This document shows, piece after piece, positions 16,380-24,407 of a stretch of 42,790 bases of DNA. Source of the DNA: Saprospiraceae bacterium (GTDB lineage Bacteria; Bacteroidota; Bacteroidia; Chitinophagales; Saprospiraceae). The stretch's first letter is position 1. Every line of letters starts with the position of its first letter. The position numbers were made by a program, and so were the translations under genes. The stretch covers positions 1 to 42,790 of the forward strand of contig JALWSS010000174.1 in assembly GCA_026993525.1 (NCBI GenBank), read 5' to 3'. The notes beneath the pieces are model-generated. The model was not told the DNA's origin. It worked only from the letters and a program-made list of their open reading frames with translations, and ran no database searches.

Positions 16380-18479
16380 ATGAAGAATAGAGGCCCTATT
16401 CTATTCAGCCTTACACTTATCGTCGCAATAGTTTTTGCCTTCATCAAACCGGTTGACAACGTTCAGAAAGAAGCCGCTTTGATGCAATCAGTCCTCACCG
16501 ACCTGGCTTATTACCACTACCAGCCGGCCGCCATTGATGACGAATTCTCAAAAAAAGTTTACGACCTGTTCATGAAACGCCTCGACGGCAACCGCCGCTG
16601 GCTCACCCAACAGGACGTTGCCCAACTGGAAGCCTATAAAACCCAACTGGACGACGATGTGAAGGTGGGCAACTATGCCTTCCTCGACCTGGCCGTTGGC
16701 CTGCAGGAACAGGGCATCAGCAAAACACAGGCGTATTACCGGGAGTTCCTCAGCCAGCCTTTTGACTTCACCGTTGAAGAGACCTACGAAAGCGACGGCA
16801 AGAAAAAGCCCTTCGCCAAAGACGACAATGAACTGAAAGAATACTGGCGCAAAGCCATGAAGTTTGAAACCATGACCCGCCTGGCCGAAAAGGTCGAAAA
16901 GAAAGAAGAAGGCCATGAAGATTTCAAAGACAAAACCTACGATGAACTGGAAGCTGAAGCCCGCAAGGAACTGCTCAAAGTTTATGACGACTGGTACAAG
17001 CGCCTTGGCAAACGCAAGCGCGCTGACCACGTGAGTATGTTCGTTAACTGCATCACCAACGTATTTGACCCCCACTCCGAATACTATCAACCCATTGACA
17101 AACAAAATTTTGACATCGGAATGAGCGGCCGCCTGGAAGGCATCGGCGCCCGCCTCCAAACCGATGGCGACTACACCAAAGTGGTTATGATCATCGTCGG
17201 TGGCCCCGCCTGGAAAGAAGGGGAACTGGAAGCCAACGACCGCATCCTGAAAGTGGCCCAGGGCGACGACCCCGAATGGACGGACATCACCGGAATGGTG
17301 ATCAACGACGTGGTGCAGCTCATCCGGGGCACACCGGGCACCAAAGTCAGACTCTATGTGAAAAAAGCAGATGGCAGCACCAAAGAGATCAGCATCATCC
17401 GCGATGTGGTCATTCTGGAAGAAGGCTTTGCCAGGTCGCTGATCATCGAAACTCCTGACAATGAGCGGATCGGGTTCCTGTACCTGCCCAAGTTTTACGC
17501 CGACTTCAACCACAAAGACGGCCGACGTTGTGCAGCCGATGTGGCCGTAGAACTGGAAAAACTCAAACAGCAGAACGTTGATGGCATCATCCTCGATCTT
17601 CGCAACAACGGTGGCGGCTCACTCCGTGATGTGGTGCAAATGAGTGGATTCTTCGTAGAGGAAGGCCCCATGGTACAGGTGAAAGCCCGTGGTCGCCGGC
17701 CGCATGTGCTGGACGACGAAGATGCAAGCGTGCTGTACAAAGGCCCTCTCATCGTCATGATCAACCAGTTCAGTGCTTCTGCTTCTGAAATCCTCGCTGC
17801 CGCAATGCAGGATTACGGCCGGGCTGTTATTGTGGGTGTTGGCCCGTCCAGCTTCGGCAAAGGCACCGTACAGCGTTTCTTCGACCTGGACGCCCTGGTG
17901 CGCGGCAATCCGGAAGTGAAACCACTGGGTGAGATCAAACTGACCGTTCAGAAGTTCTTCCGTGTAAACGGTGGTTCCACCCAGTTGAAAGGTGTGATCC
18001 CCGACATCCAGCTACCGGGCATCTGGCAGTACATTCCGATGGGAGAAAAAGAAGAAGAATATCCAATGCCCTGGACCCAGATTGACCCCGTACCGTATTC
18101 ACAAAACGTGTACAAACTCCACAACCTTGGAAAAGTGAAAGAGCGCAGTGCCGCCCGGATAAAGGCTGATGAAGTTTTCCAGAAGGTGGAGGAAAGGGCC
18201 CTGGCCGTAAAGAACCAGCGGGAACAGACGGAGTTCACCCTCAACCTGGAAGAGTACCGCCGGAAAAACGACCAGTGGGAAGCTGAAAACAAGGCCTATG
18301 AAAAACTCTTCAAGGTGGACGTGATCACCAGTGTGTACAACCTGCCTGCCGACACCGCCGCCATCAACGCCGATGAAAGCCGAAAGGCCCGCAACGATGA
18401 GTGGCTGAAAACCGTCCGTCGTGACAAGTACCTACTCGAAACACTCAATATCATGCACGACCTGATCGCACTGAAGTAG
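16380..18479 (+). CDS. Carboxy-terminal processing protease (Tsp/Prc, S41 family)
   Basis: 699 aa from the ATG at 16380 (MKNRGPILFSLTL), preferred over an in-frame ATG 48 bases upstream because it begins directly with a signal-anchor segment. A helical N-terminal region (about 40-220) is followed by a PDZ domain (about 225-320; GIGARLQTDGDYTKVVMI) and the S41 catalytic core with FLYLPKFY, ILDLRNNGGGSL, the serine block NQFSASASEI and the lysine in FGKGTVQ. The Ser/Lys dyad is therefore present. The C-terminal DUF3340-like extension is also there. The family cleaves proteins with non-polar C-termini in the periplasm and controls murein hydrolases and lipoproteins. Monocistronic, followed by a strong terminator at 18538. 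Confidence 0.95.
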   Translation: MKNRGPILFSLTLIVAIVFAFIKPVDNVQKEAALMQSVLTDLAYYHYQPAAIDDEFSKKVYDLFMKRLDGNRRWLTQQDVAQLEAYKTQLDDDVKVGNYAFLDLAVGLQEQGISKTQAYYREFLSQPFDFTVEETYESDGKKKPFAKDDNELKEYWRKAMKFETMTRLAEKVEKKEEGHEDFKDKTYDELEAEARKELLKVYDDWYKRLGKRKRADHVSMFVNCITNVFDPHSEYYQPIDKQNFDIGMSGRLEGIGARLQTDGDYTKVVMIIVGGPAWKEGELEANDRILKVAQGDDPEWTDITGMVINDVVQLIRGTPGTKVRLYVKKADGSTKEISIIRDVVILEEGFARSLIIETPDNERIGFLYLPKFYADFNHKDGRRCAADVAVELEKLKQQNVDGIILDLRNNGGGSLRDVVQMSGFFVEEGPMVQVKARGRRPHVLDDEDASVLYKGPLIVMINQFSASASEILAAAMQDYGRAVIVGVGPSSFGKGTVQRFFDLDALVRGNPEVKPLGEIKLTVQKFFRVNGGSTQLKGVIPDIQLPGIWQYIPMGEKEEEYPMPWTQIDPVPYSQNVYKLHNLGKVKERSAARIKADEVFQKVEERALAVKNQREQTEFTLNLEEYRRKNDQWEAENKAYEKLFKVDVITSVYNLPADTAAINADESRKARNDEWLKTVRRDKYLLETLNIMHDLIALK

Positions 18480-18537
18480 GGGTTTTTTGGGGTTTTTGTC
18501 CCGAGGCAAGCTCGGGATTGGGGTTTTTGAGGTTTTT

Positions 18538-18580
18538 ACGCCTGACAGCACCTGGGGTGCTGTCAGGCGTTTTGGTTTTT
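18538..18580 (+). terminator. Intrinsic terminator of the S41 protease gene
   Basis: A perfect 15-bp stem (ACGCCTGACAGCACC with GGTGCTGTCAGGCGT, loop TGG) is followed by TTTGGTTTTT. It lies about 60 bases after the protease stop codon. Confidence 0.85.
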
Positions 18581-18631
18581 GGGAGCAGCAAAAAACTTCT
18601 GAAAAAACCTCCAATAAGCTGAAAGAATAAT

Positions 18632-18660
18632 TCAGGAGCTGACTGGAAGTCAGCGCCTGA
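18632..18660 (+). repeat. 29-nt hairpin element, copy 2
   Basis: TCAGGAGCTGAC, loop TGGAA, GTCAGCGCCTGA. It is identical to the copy at 18711-18739. Confidence 0.8.
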
Positions 18661-18710
18661 TGGGGTCTCAATCCCGAGGCAAGCTCGGGACTAAAAACCG
18701 CAAGAACAAT

Positions 18711-18739
18711 TCAGGAGCTGACTGGAAGTCAGCGCCTGA
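18711..18739 (+). repeat. 29-nt hairpin element, copy 3
   Basis: Identical to copy 2 and preceded, like it, by AAT; each of the two is followed by TGGGG. The pair brackets a TCCCGAGG..CTCGGGA inverted repeat. Confidence 0.8.
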
Positions 18740-18794
18740 TGGGGACAAAAACCTCAAAGTGATACGGATCACGGCATTCGGTGTGCAGGCCGGC

Positions 18795-18802
18795 TAACTT
18801 TG
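18795..18802 (+). promoter_or_regulatory. Bacteroidota -7 promoter box (TAACTTTG) for SulP gene
   Basis: Exact TAnnTTTG match, 38 bases before the SulP ATG, which would leave a leader of about 30 bases. No clean TTG -33 box is seen at the usual distance. Confidence 0.55.
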
Positions 18803-18839
18803 CGCCGTCATACTATTTTGCTTCAGTAAATAATTACGG

Positions 18840-20573
18840 ATGAAAATCAAACAATACCTTCCAGCATTGGAATGGCTTCCCAATTACAAAAAAGAGTGGT
18901 TCAGTGGCGACCTGTCGGCCGGATTGACGGTAGGGGTCATGCTCATTCCCCAGGGGATGGCCTACGCCATGATTGCCGGTTTGCCACCCATTCACGGGTT
19001 GTACGCTTCCACAGTTCCGCTGGTGCTATACGCCCTGTTTGGCACTTCGCGGCAGTTGGCTGTGGGGCCCGTTGCCATGGTGTCGTTGCTGACGGCAGCC
19101 GGCATCGGAGCGTTGAACCCTGAGTCACCGGAAGTTTACCTGATGCTGGCCGTTACACTGGCGTTCATGGTGGGCCTGTTCCAGTTTCTCATGGGGGCTT
19201 TCAGGCTTGGGTTTCTGGTCAACTTTCTTTCTCATCCGGTGATCAGTGGATTCACCTCTGCGGCAGCCATCATCATCGGGCTGAGCCAGTTGAAACACAT
19301 CATGGGCGTCAATTTGCCCCGGAGCCAGCATGTGCATGAAATCATCATTGCGGCAGCGAATGAGATCGGCAACACCCATCTGATAACCCTGGGCATCGGT
19401 GTACTTGCCATTCTCATCATCAAAGGCGTGAAAAGAATTCACAAGGCGATACCGGGAGCATTGTTGGCAGTGATAGCAGGCATCCTGTTGGTGTGGGGTC
19501 TTGGACTGGATCAGCAGGGTGTGAAAATACTGGGTGAAGTTCCACAGGGCTTACCGGGCATGTCCATGCCTTCATTTAACCCCGATACCTGGCAGACATT
19601 GCTGACGGCTGTATTGACAATATCCCTGGTGGGTTTTATGGAGAGCTACGCCGTGGCCAAGGCCATTCAAAATAAACACAAAAACTACCAGGTGGATGCC
19701 AACCAGGAACTTTTGGGCCTCGGCATTGCCAATTTCGGAGCTGCCTTTTTCCAGGGCTACCCGGTGACGGGAGGCTTCAGCCGCACTGCAGTCAATGACC
19801 AGGCGGGTGCTAAAACGGGCCTGGCCAGCATCATCAGTGCTGCCACCATTGCCCTGACCCTGTTGTTTCTCACACCCCTGTTTTTTTATCTTCCCAAAGC
19901 CGTACTTGCTGCCGTAATTCTGGTGGCAGTTGCCGGTTTGATTGACTACAAAGAGGCCATCGGACTTTGGAAGAAGGACCGTGCTGATTTCTGGATGCTT
20001 TTTGCCACCTTCATCATAACCCTCACCCTGGGCATTGAAACCGGCATTGGAGTGGGTGTGGTGTTGTCCCTGGCACTGGTCATTTTCCGCTCCACCCGCC
20101 CTCATGTGGCGGTGCTTGGCCGGGTTCCACAATCCGATTTCTACCGCAACACCGACCGCTTCGACAACCTCGAAATGCGCCCTGATGTGCTGGTGGTGCG
20201 TTTTGACGGGCCGCTTTACTTTGCCAACCTCAACTATTTCAAAGACCGCACAGAACAGTTGATCGGGGACAAAGGCAAAGAGCTGCGACTGGTGGTACTC
20301 AACGCCGACAGCATTTCTTACCTCGACAGCAGTGCCGTGCACACCCTGGCCGAATGGATCAAAGACCTCCGCAACAGGGGCTTGCGCATTCACTTTACCA
20401 GTGTCATTGGGCCGGTCAGGGACACCATGCGAAAATGGGGGCTGATGGAGTTGATCGGTGAAGAGAACTTCTTCATGAGCAACCAAAGAGCCATTGACGC
20501 TTATGATCAGCTTCAGAAGGAGGGCAAGTTTCAGAAGAAGTTTCCGGAGTTTGCCTCACAAGCCTCCAATTGA
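18840..20573 (+). CDS. SulP family anion/sulfate permease with STAS domain
   Basis: 577 aa. It starts with the family-typical LPALEWLPNYKKEWFSGDLSAGLTVGVMLIPQGMAYAMIAGLPPIHGLYAS, i.e. the SulP signature around residues 25-60, followed by 11-12 membrane segments up to about 415 and a cytoplasmic STAS domain (about 430-560) with the DSISYLDSSAVHTL phosphorylation-loop motif. The conserved GFMESYAVAKA and NFGAAFFQGYPVTGGFSRTAVN stretches are intact. SLC26/SulP proteins carry sulfate, bicarbonate or other small anions; substrate cannot be told here, and no sulfate-assimilation or carbonic anhydrase gene is adjacent. Own promoter (18795) and terminator (20702), so probably monocistronic. Confidence 0.95.
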   Translation: MKIKQYLPALEWLPNYKKEWFSGDLSAGLTVGVMLIPQGMAYAMIAGLPPIHGLYASTVPLVLYALFGTSRQLAVGPVAMVSLLTAAGIGALNPESPEVYLMLAVTLAFMVGLFQFLMGAFRLGFLVNFLSHPVISGFTSAAAIIIGLSQLKHIMGVNLPRSQHVHEIIIAAANEIGNTHLITLGIGVLAILIIKGVKRIHKAIPGALLAVIAGILLVWGLGLDQQGVKILGEVPQGLPGMSMPSFNPDTWQTLLTAVLTISLVGFMESYAVAKAIQNKHKNYQVDANQELLGLGIANFGAAFFQGYPVTGGFSRTAVNDQAGAKTGLASIISAATIALTLLFLTPLFFYLPKAVLAAVILVAVAGLIDYKEAIGLWKKDRADFWMLFATFIITLTLGIETGIGVGVVLSLALVIFRSTRPHVAVLGRVPQSDFYRNTDRFDNLEMRPDVLVVRFDGPLYFANLNYFKDRTEQLIGDKGKELRLVVLNADSISYLDSSAVHTLAEWIKDLRNRGLRIHFTSVIGPVRDTMRKWGLMELIGEENFFMSNQRAIDAYDQLQKEGKFQKKFPEFASQASN

Positions 20574-20918
20574 TCGTCTGTCAGCTATAGCTGAGCCGTA
20601 GCGGTTTGGTGGCAACAACCCCGGACTTGCGCCCGGATCGCCACCCAAAGCACTTCGCTTTGAATACACATCCACTTCAGGAACTTCCCTGTCAATTACA
20701 CAAAAGGGGCCATCCGCTATGGATGGCCCCTTTTTCAACTCATTCAGGAGTCCCCTGCCAAATGTCGTTATACGTTGGAATTGACTGCAAATGAAGTTGG
20801 TTGATCCCGGGAGGTTCTCTCAAACTCCTCTAAACCTCTCTAAACCTCTCTCCCCCCGAGCTTGACTCGGGATCAACTCCTCTCAACAACGAATGAGGGT
20901 CACTTATTCGAAAAAATA
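20574..20918. other. Convergent SulP/desaturase intergenic region
   Basis: Contains the bidirectional terminator at 20702-20735, CTCCTCTAAACCTCT-type repeats and a CCCGAGCTTGACTCGGG inverted repeat (about 20855-20872) before the desaturase stop. No gene is recognised. Confidence 0.6.
20702..20735. terminator. Bidirectional intrinsic terminator
   Basis: AAAAGGGGCCATCC pairs with GGATGGCCCCTTTT across the 5-base loop GCTAT, giving a T-run on both strands. It sits between the convergent SulP and desaturase genes. Confidence 0.9.
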
Positions 20919-22013
20919 TCAGGCTACAGCCGGGCGGCCAAGCTGCTTCAGCATTCTGAAGTGAGAAGCGATGGCCTTGCGGGTGGTGGGATACTCGTTG
21001 TAGGGCAGCCCGAATTCGCGTGCCGTTTGTTTTACGATGGCTGATATCTTCGGGTAATGCACATGGCTGATGTTGGGAAAGATGTGGTGTTCGATCTGGT
21101 AGTTCAGGCCACCGACAAACCACGAAACCAGCTTGTTTTTGGGAGCAAAATTGGCGGTTGTAAAGAGTTGGTGAATGGCCCATGAGTTTTTCATGTTGCC
21201 TTTCTCATCGGGCAGTGGCATCTCGGCATCTTCGACAATGTGTGCCAATTGGAACACTACACTGAGGATCAAACCTGCGGTGTAGTGCATTACGAAGAAA
21301 CCGATCAGCACTTTCCACCAGGCGATGTCCAAAATGAGGATGGGCAGCACAATCCAGACGGTGATGTACAACACCTTGGTAATGGAAAGAATGATCCACT
21401 CCCTGGTAGGGTTCACCGGCTTTCCGGTGGAGAAGCCGCGGCTCAGATAGTCTTTCAGTTGGCGAATGTCTTTGCGAAGTGCCCAGTTGAAGGTGAGCAG
21501 ACCGTAAAGCACAACGGCAAAGTAATGCTGGTATCGGTGAAAAGGCTTCCAGGGGTCGTGTTTGCAGAGGCGCAACAGGCCATCGGCGTTGAGGTCTTCA
21601 TCGTGTTCGGCTACGTTGGTGTAGGTGTGGTGCAGAATGTTGTGCTGCACTTTCCAGTTGAACACATTGCCGGAAAGTATGTAGATAGAACTCCCCATCA
21701 GGTTGTTTACCCATTTGCTGCGGGAGTAGGAACCGTGGTTGCCATCGTGCATCACGCACATTCCGACGAAAGCCATTCCGGCCCCCATCACAATGGTGAG
21801 ACCCAGCATGACCCACTGGTTGAAGTTATTTGAAAGAATGAGAAAATACGGGGTGAGGAAAATGGCAAATACCACTATTGACTTTAGGTAAAGCTTCCAG
21901 TTGCCGTATTTTGAAACGTTGTTTTCCTGAAAATAGGCGTTCACTCTTGCGTTGAGCGTGCGGAAAAAATCCATCTGGTCGGTTCTCGGGAACCGGACAT
22001 TGGTCTGACTCAT
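20919..22013 (-). CDS. Membrane fatty acid desaturase (acyl-CoA/front-end type)
   Basis: 364 aa with three histidine boxes for the di-iron centre: HDGNH (89-93), HNILHH (124-129) and QIEHHIFP (about 305). The glutamine in place of the first histidine of box three is the mark of front-end and delta-6/linoleoyl-CoA-type desaturases, although no cytochrome b5 domain is fused. Two pairs of membrane segments (about 45-85 and 205-255) surround the boxes. The enzyme introduces a cis double bond into membrane acyl chains, a usual response to cold. The ATG at 22013 gives the expected cytosolic N-terminus. A TATCTTTG promoter box lies 135 bases upstream. Confidence 0.94.
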   Translation of the reverse strand: MSQTNVRFPRTDQMDFFRTLNARVNAYFQENNVSKYGNWKLYLKSIVVFAIFLTPYFLILSNNFNQWVMLGLTIVMGAGMAFVGMCVMHDGNHGSYSRSKWVNNLMGSSIYILSGNVFNWKVQHNILHHTYTNVAEHDEDLNADGLLRLCKHDPWKPFHRYQHYFAVVLYGLLTFNWALRKDIRQLKDYLSRGFSTGKPVNPTREWIILSITKVLYITVWIVLPILILDIAWWKVLIGFFVMHYTAGLILSVVFQLAHIVEDAEMPLPDEKGNMKNSWAIHQLFTTANFAPKNKLVSWFVGGLNYQIEHHIFPNISHVHYPKISAIVKQTAREFGLPYNEYPTTRKAIASHFRMLKQLGRPAVA

Positions 22014-22147
22014 AAAATTAGACTGTTCTAAATGCGAAAAATCCGCTTTGATGATGGGGTGAGCTAAAGGGAACCTGATCTGGTCTCAAAGCAGCTTTTT
22101 GGCTGGTTTACGAAAAAAAACTAAGGCTCATCGGATTGAGCCAGGGG

Positions 22148-22155
22148 CAAAGATA
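22148..22155 (-). promoter_or_regulatory. Possible -7 promoter box (TATCTTTG) for the desaturase
   Basis: Exact TAnnTTTG match on the minus strand, upstream of the desaturase with a leader of about 130 bases. No TTG is seen at the canonical -33 spacing, so the call is tentative. Confidence 0.4.
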
Positions 22156-22283
22156 ATGAACCGGCAGGCGGTTTTTCCTTTGCAAGGAGTTAAAGTCTGC
22201 CAAATTCTGACAATCATAGATGAGTAGTGTGTTTCAGGTTCTGTCTGTTTTTTCTGTTTTTTTGTTCGTCAAAAACCAGGCAG

Positions 22284-22559
22284 ATGCACCTGAAACACTT
22301 AAACATCTACATAAAAGGCAGGGTACAGGGCGTGTGGTTTCGGGCCAGTGCCCAGCGCAAGGCCCGTGAGCTTGGCATCAAAGGCATTGTTAAAAACCTG
22401 CCGGATGGCCGGGTTTACGTTGAGGCGGAAGGGACGGATGAACAATTGAGGGCGTTTGCGGAATGGTGCAAACAAGGCCCCGAACTGGCCAGGGTGGACA
22501 GCATTGACATTGCCGAAGGGCCACTGAAAAACTATCGGGAATTTGAAATCGTGCGATAA
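22284..22559 (+). CDS. acyP: Acylphosphatase
   Basis: 91 aa from the ATG at 22284; reading from further upstream would add a spurious hydrophobic leader before MHLKHLNIYIKGR. The active-site motif GRVQGVWFRASAQRKA supplies the phosphate-binding loop and catalytic arginine, and GIKGIVKNLPDGRVYVEAEG supplies the second family signature with its catalytic asparagine. The enzyme hydrolyses acylphosphates such as acetyl phosphate or 1,3-bisphosphoglycerate in the cytosol. Only 10 bases separate it from the next gene, so it may start a small operon. Confidence 0.96.
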   Translation: MHLKHLNIYIKGRVQGVWFRASAQRKARELGIKGIVKNLPDGRVYVEAEGTDEQLRAFAEWCKQGPELARVDSIDIAEGPLKNYREFEIVR

Positions 22560-22569
22560 ATCCTCTACC

Positions 22570-23274
22570 ATGAAACACTTCACCTTTGTACTTCTTCTTC
22601 TTTTTCCTTCGGCAATTTTCTCTCAAAGCAAGTTTGAATTCGGGCTCAGCCTGGCACCGTCGCTGGGCTTCCCACTGTATGTTGACGATGGCACTGCCCC
22701 TGGCGGAGTGACAGAAATAATAAAGGACACAGAGACGTGGACACCTGGCGGCAGCGCCACCCTGCTCATCAAAATGCGGCTGTCGGAAAAGCTGGGCCTC
22801 AGTACCGGCTTTGGCTATGTAGTCAGCGGTTTTGGAACCAAAAAGAACAAAGTCAGTCCCCCCCAGCCTCCTTCATCATTTCCGGAAAGCATCAAGCTCA
22901 TCTACCGCAAAAACTACCTGGAACTGCCCCTGCTGGTTAATTGCAAATTGGGCCATTCAGACGAGCTGGGTTTTTTTTACCTGTCCGGTGGCGCATCCCT
23001 GTGGATAAACCTTGCCAATAAGACCATCCAGGTGGCTACCTTTGCCGACGGAAAAAAAGAAAGGACCAGTGTGGAAGACAATTCCTCCGAGTATAGGAAA
23101 TCGAACTTCCTGATTCAGCTGGGTTTTGGTTTTGAGCAACAGCTTTCTGACAGGTTGAGGCTGGCCATAGAGCCACAGGTCAAAATGACCATGTTGACCT
23201 TGATTGAAGAACAAGTGCCACTCAACAGAAAGCTGCTCACTGCCGGCCTTTCTTTTTCTGTCTTCTTCAAATAA
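22570..23274 (+). CDS. Outer-membrane beta-barrel protein
   Basis: 234 aa from ATG 22570, where the protein starts with a clear signal peptide (MKHFTFVLLLLFPSAIFSQ). The rest is alternating amphipathic strands beginning FEFGLSLAPSLGFPLYV and ending GLSFSVFFK, with the pattern of small 8-strand PorT/OmpX-like barrels common in Bacteroidota. LSTGFGYVVSGFG and NYLELPLLVNCKLG are typical strand-turn-strand elements. No enzymatic motif. It sits between acylphosphatase and a small exported protein, at very short distances. Function unknown. Confidence 0.8.
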   Translation: MKHFTFVLLLLFPSAIFSQSKFEFGLSLAPSLGFPLYVDDGTAPGGVTEIIKDTETWTPGGSATLLIKMRLSEKLGLSTGFGYVVSGFGTKKNKVSPPQPPSSFPESIKLIYRKNYLELPLLVNCKLGHSDELGFFYLSGGASLWINLANKTIQVATFADGKKERTSVEDNSSEYRKSNFLIQLGFGFEQQLSDRLRLAIEPQVKMTMLTLIEEQVPLNRKLLTAGLSFSVFFK

Positions 23275-23288
23275 CCTGAACAAACGAA

Positions 23289-23879
23289 ATGAGATACCTG
23301 CTGGTTTCTGTGTTGTTGATTGGATGTATTGGCGCCGCCAATGCTCAGTGTGAAATAGCCCTCGACACCCTCGACGAGTTTGACTCTACCAGGCTCATTG
23401 CCGCCAAGCCTGTAACGCTGGGCTATCTGGTGCCAACAGGGGCCCTGGCTGAAGACCTGGAGGGGGAGATATACACCGAAGAAGCCAAAGCCATCTTCAG
23501 CTATGCCAATGAGAAGAAAACCAGGTCGTTTTTCCTGACCATCGGTGTGGTGGAGCACAAGTTCCACATGATTGAAAACGACTACACGGTGTATCTGAAA
23601 TTTGCCGGAGGCCCAATTGTGAAAATCTACAACGAACCCGACGAGCCTGTGTTCGACCGGGACCTGGTCATGTGGAAAATGGTGCATACCTGTGTGATCC
23701 CGATTGATATCTTCCACTTGATGAAGAACGACAAGGTGGAGAAAATCCGCATCGTTTACAACGACTACAAAAGCACCATTGTGCTGAGCGAAGAGCAGCA
23801 GGAAGCCCTTCAGAATGCGGTGGTGTGCGTGGAGCAACGGCTCAATGCCAAACTTCCCGGACAGGTCATCAAACCTTAA
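23289..23879 (+). CDS. Exported protein of unknown function
   Basis: 196 aa. A signal peptide (MRYLLVSVLLIGCIGAANAQ) precedes a soluble domain with mixed strands and helices; there are two cysteines late in the protein (HTCVIP and VVCVEQR) and one just after cleavage (QCEIAL). No family is recognised. It begins 14 bases after the barrel-protein stop, so it is probably co-transcribed with it and acts in the periplasm. Confidence 0.75.
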   Translation: MRYLLVSVLLIGCIGAANAQCEIALDTLDEFDSTRLIAAKPVTLGYLVPTGALAEDLEGEIYTEEAKAIFSYANEKKTRSFFLTIGVVEHKFHMIENDYTVYLKFAGGPIVKIYNEPDEPVFDRDLVMWKMVHTCVIPIDIFHLMKNDKVEKIRIVYNDYKSTIVLSEEQQEALQNAVVCVEQRLNAKLPGQVIKP

Positions 23880-23957
23880 AACCTACAACAACCTTTTATC
23901 ACAGCGGATTACGACGATGCAGTTCAATGCAATACCGGGCCGCCAATATCAATTCTT

Positions 23958-24341
23958 ATGAATAAGTTGATTGCAATGTTTTTTTTCCTGGCACTGGCCG
24001 GGGTGAGTTGCCAGCAGGCTGATCCTTATGCTGATTATGCCAAAGACTTCTGCAACTGTGTGCAGCCTTTTGCAGCCCTTCAGGAACGCATCATGGCCAT
24101 GGATGAAAACACCAGCGAAGAGGAAATGGGGCAGCTCTTTGCCGATGGCCAAAAGGCCGATGCCGATGTGCAAAGCTGCCTGATGGGCCTTCAGGAAAAA
24201 TACCCCGACCTGGACATGGAAAAAGAAGAGGATATCATGAATGCCCTGCGCAATGCCTGCCCTGACATTGTCAGGCTCATGGAGGAAAGCGCCAACCCCG
24301 ATGTGGAAATGCCCGATGAAACCCCCACTGAAGCAGAATGA
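23958..24341 (+). CDS. Small lipoprotein
   Basis: 127 aa. The N-terminus MNKLIAMFFFLALAGVSC is a type II signal peptide with lipobox LAGVSC and lipidated cysteine at 18. The mature part is helical and acidic, with CNCVQPF and later cysteines (VQSCL, NACPDI) that could form disulfides, and a Glu/Pro-rich tail. No family is recognised. It is followed directly by a bidirectional terminator. Confidence 0.8.
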   Translation: MNKLIAMFFFLALAGVSCQQADPYADYAKDFCNCVQPFAALQERIMAMDENTSEEEMGQLFADGQKADADVQSCLMGLQEKYPDLDMEKEEDIMNALRNACPDIVRLMEESANPDVEMPDETPTEAE

Positions 24342-24358
24342 GTGGTCAGGCACCACCA

Positions 24359-24390
24359 AAAAAGCCGGCAGTGAAAACTACCGGCTTTTT
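24359..24390. terminator. Bidirectional intrinsic terminator
   Basis: AAAAAGCCGG and CCGGCTTTTT flank a 12-base loop, between the convergent lipoprotein and RNase E/G genes. Confidence 0.88.
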
Positions 24391-24407
24391 CATGCTTTTC
24401 CCTTCGG

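Larger units (their letters stand above)
18480..18839. repeat. Terminator plus dispersed repeats upstream of the SulP gene
   Basis: Between Tsp and SulP lie GGGGTTTTTG-type repeats, a terminator (18538-18580), two TCCCGAGGCAAGCTCGGGA inverted repeats (18499-18517 and 18672-18690) and two copies of the 29-nt hairpin (18632-18660 and 18711-18739). A promoter box follows at 18795. Confidence 0.75.
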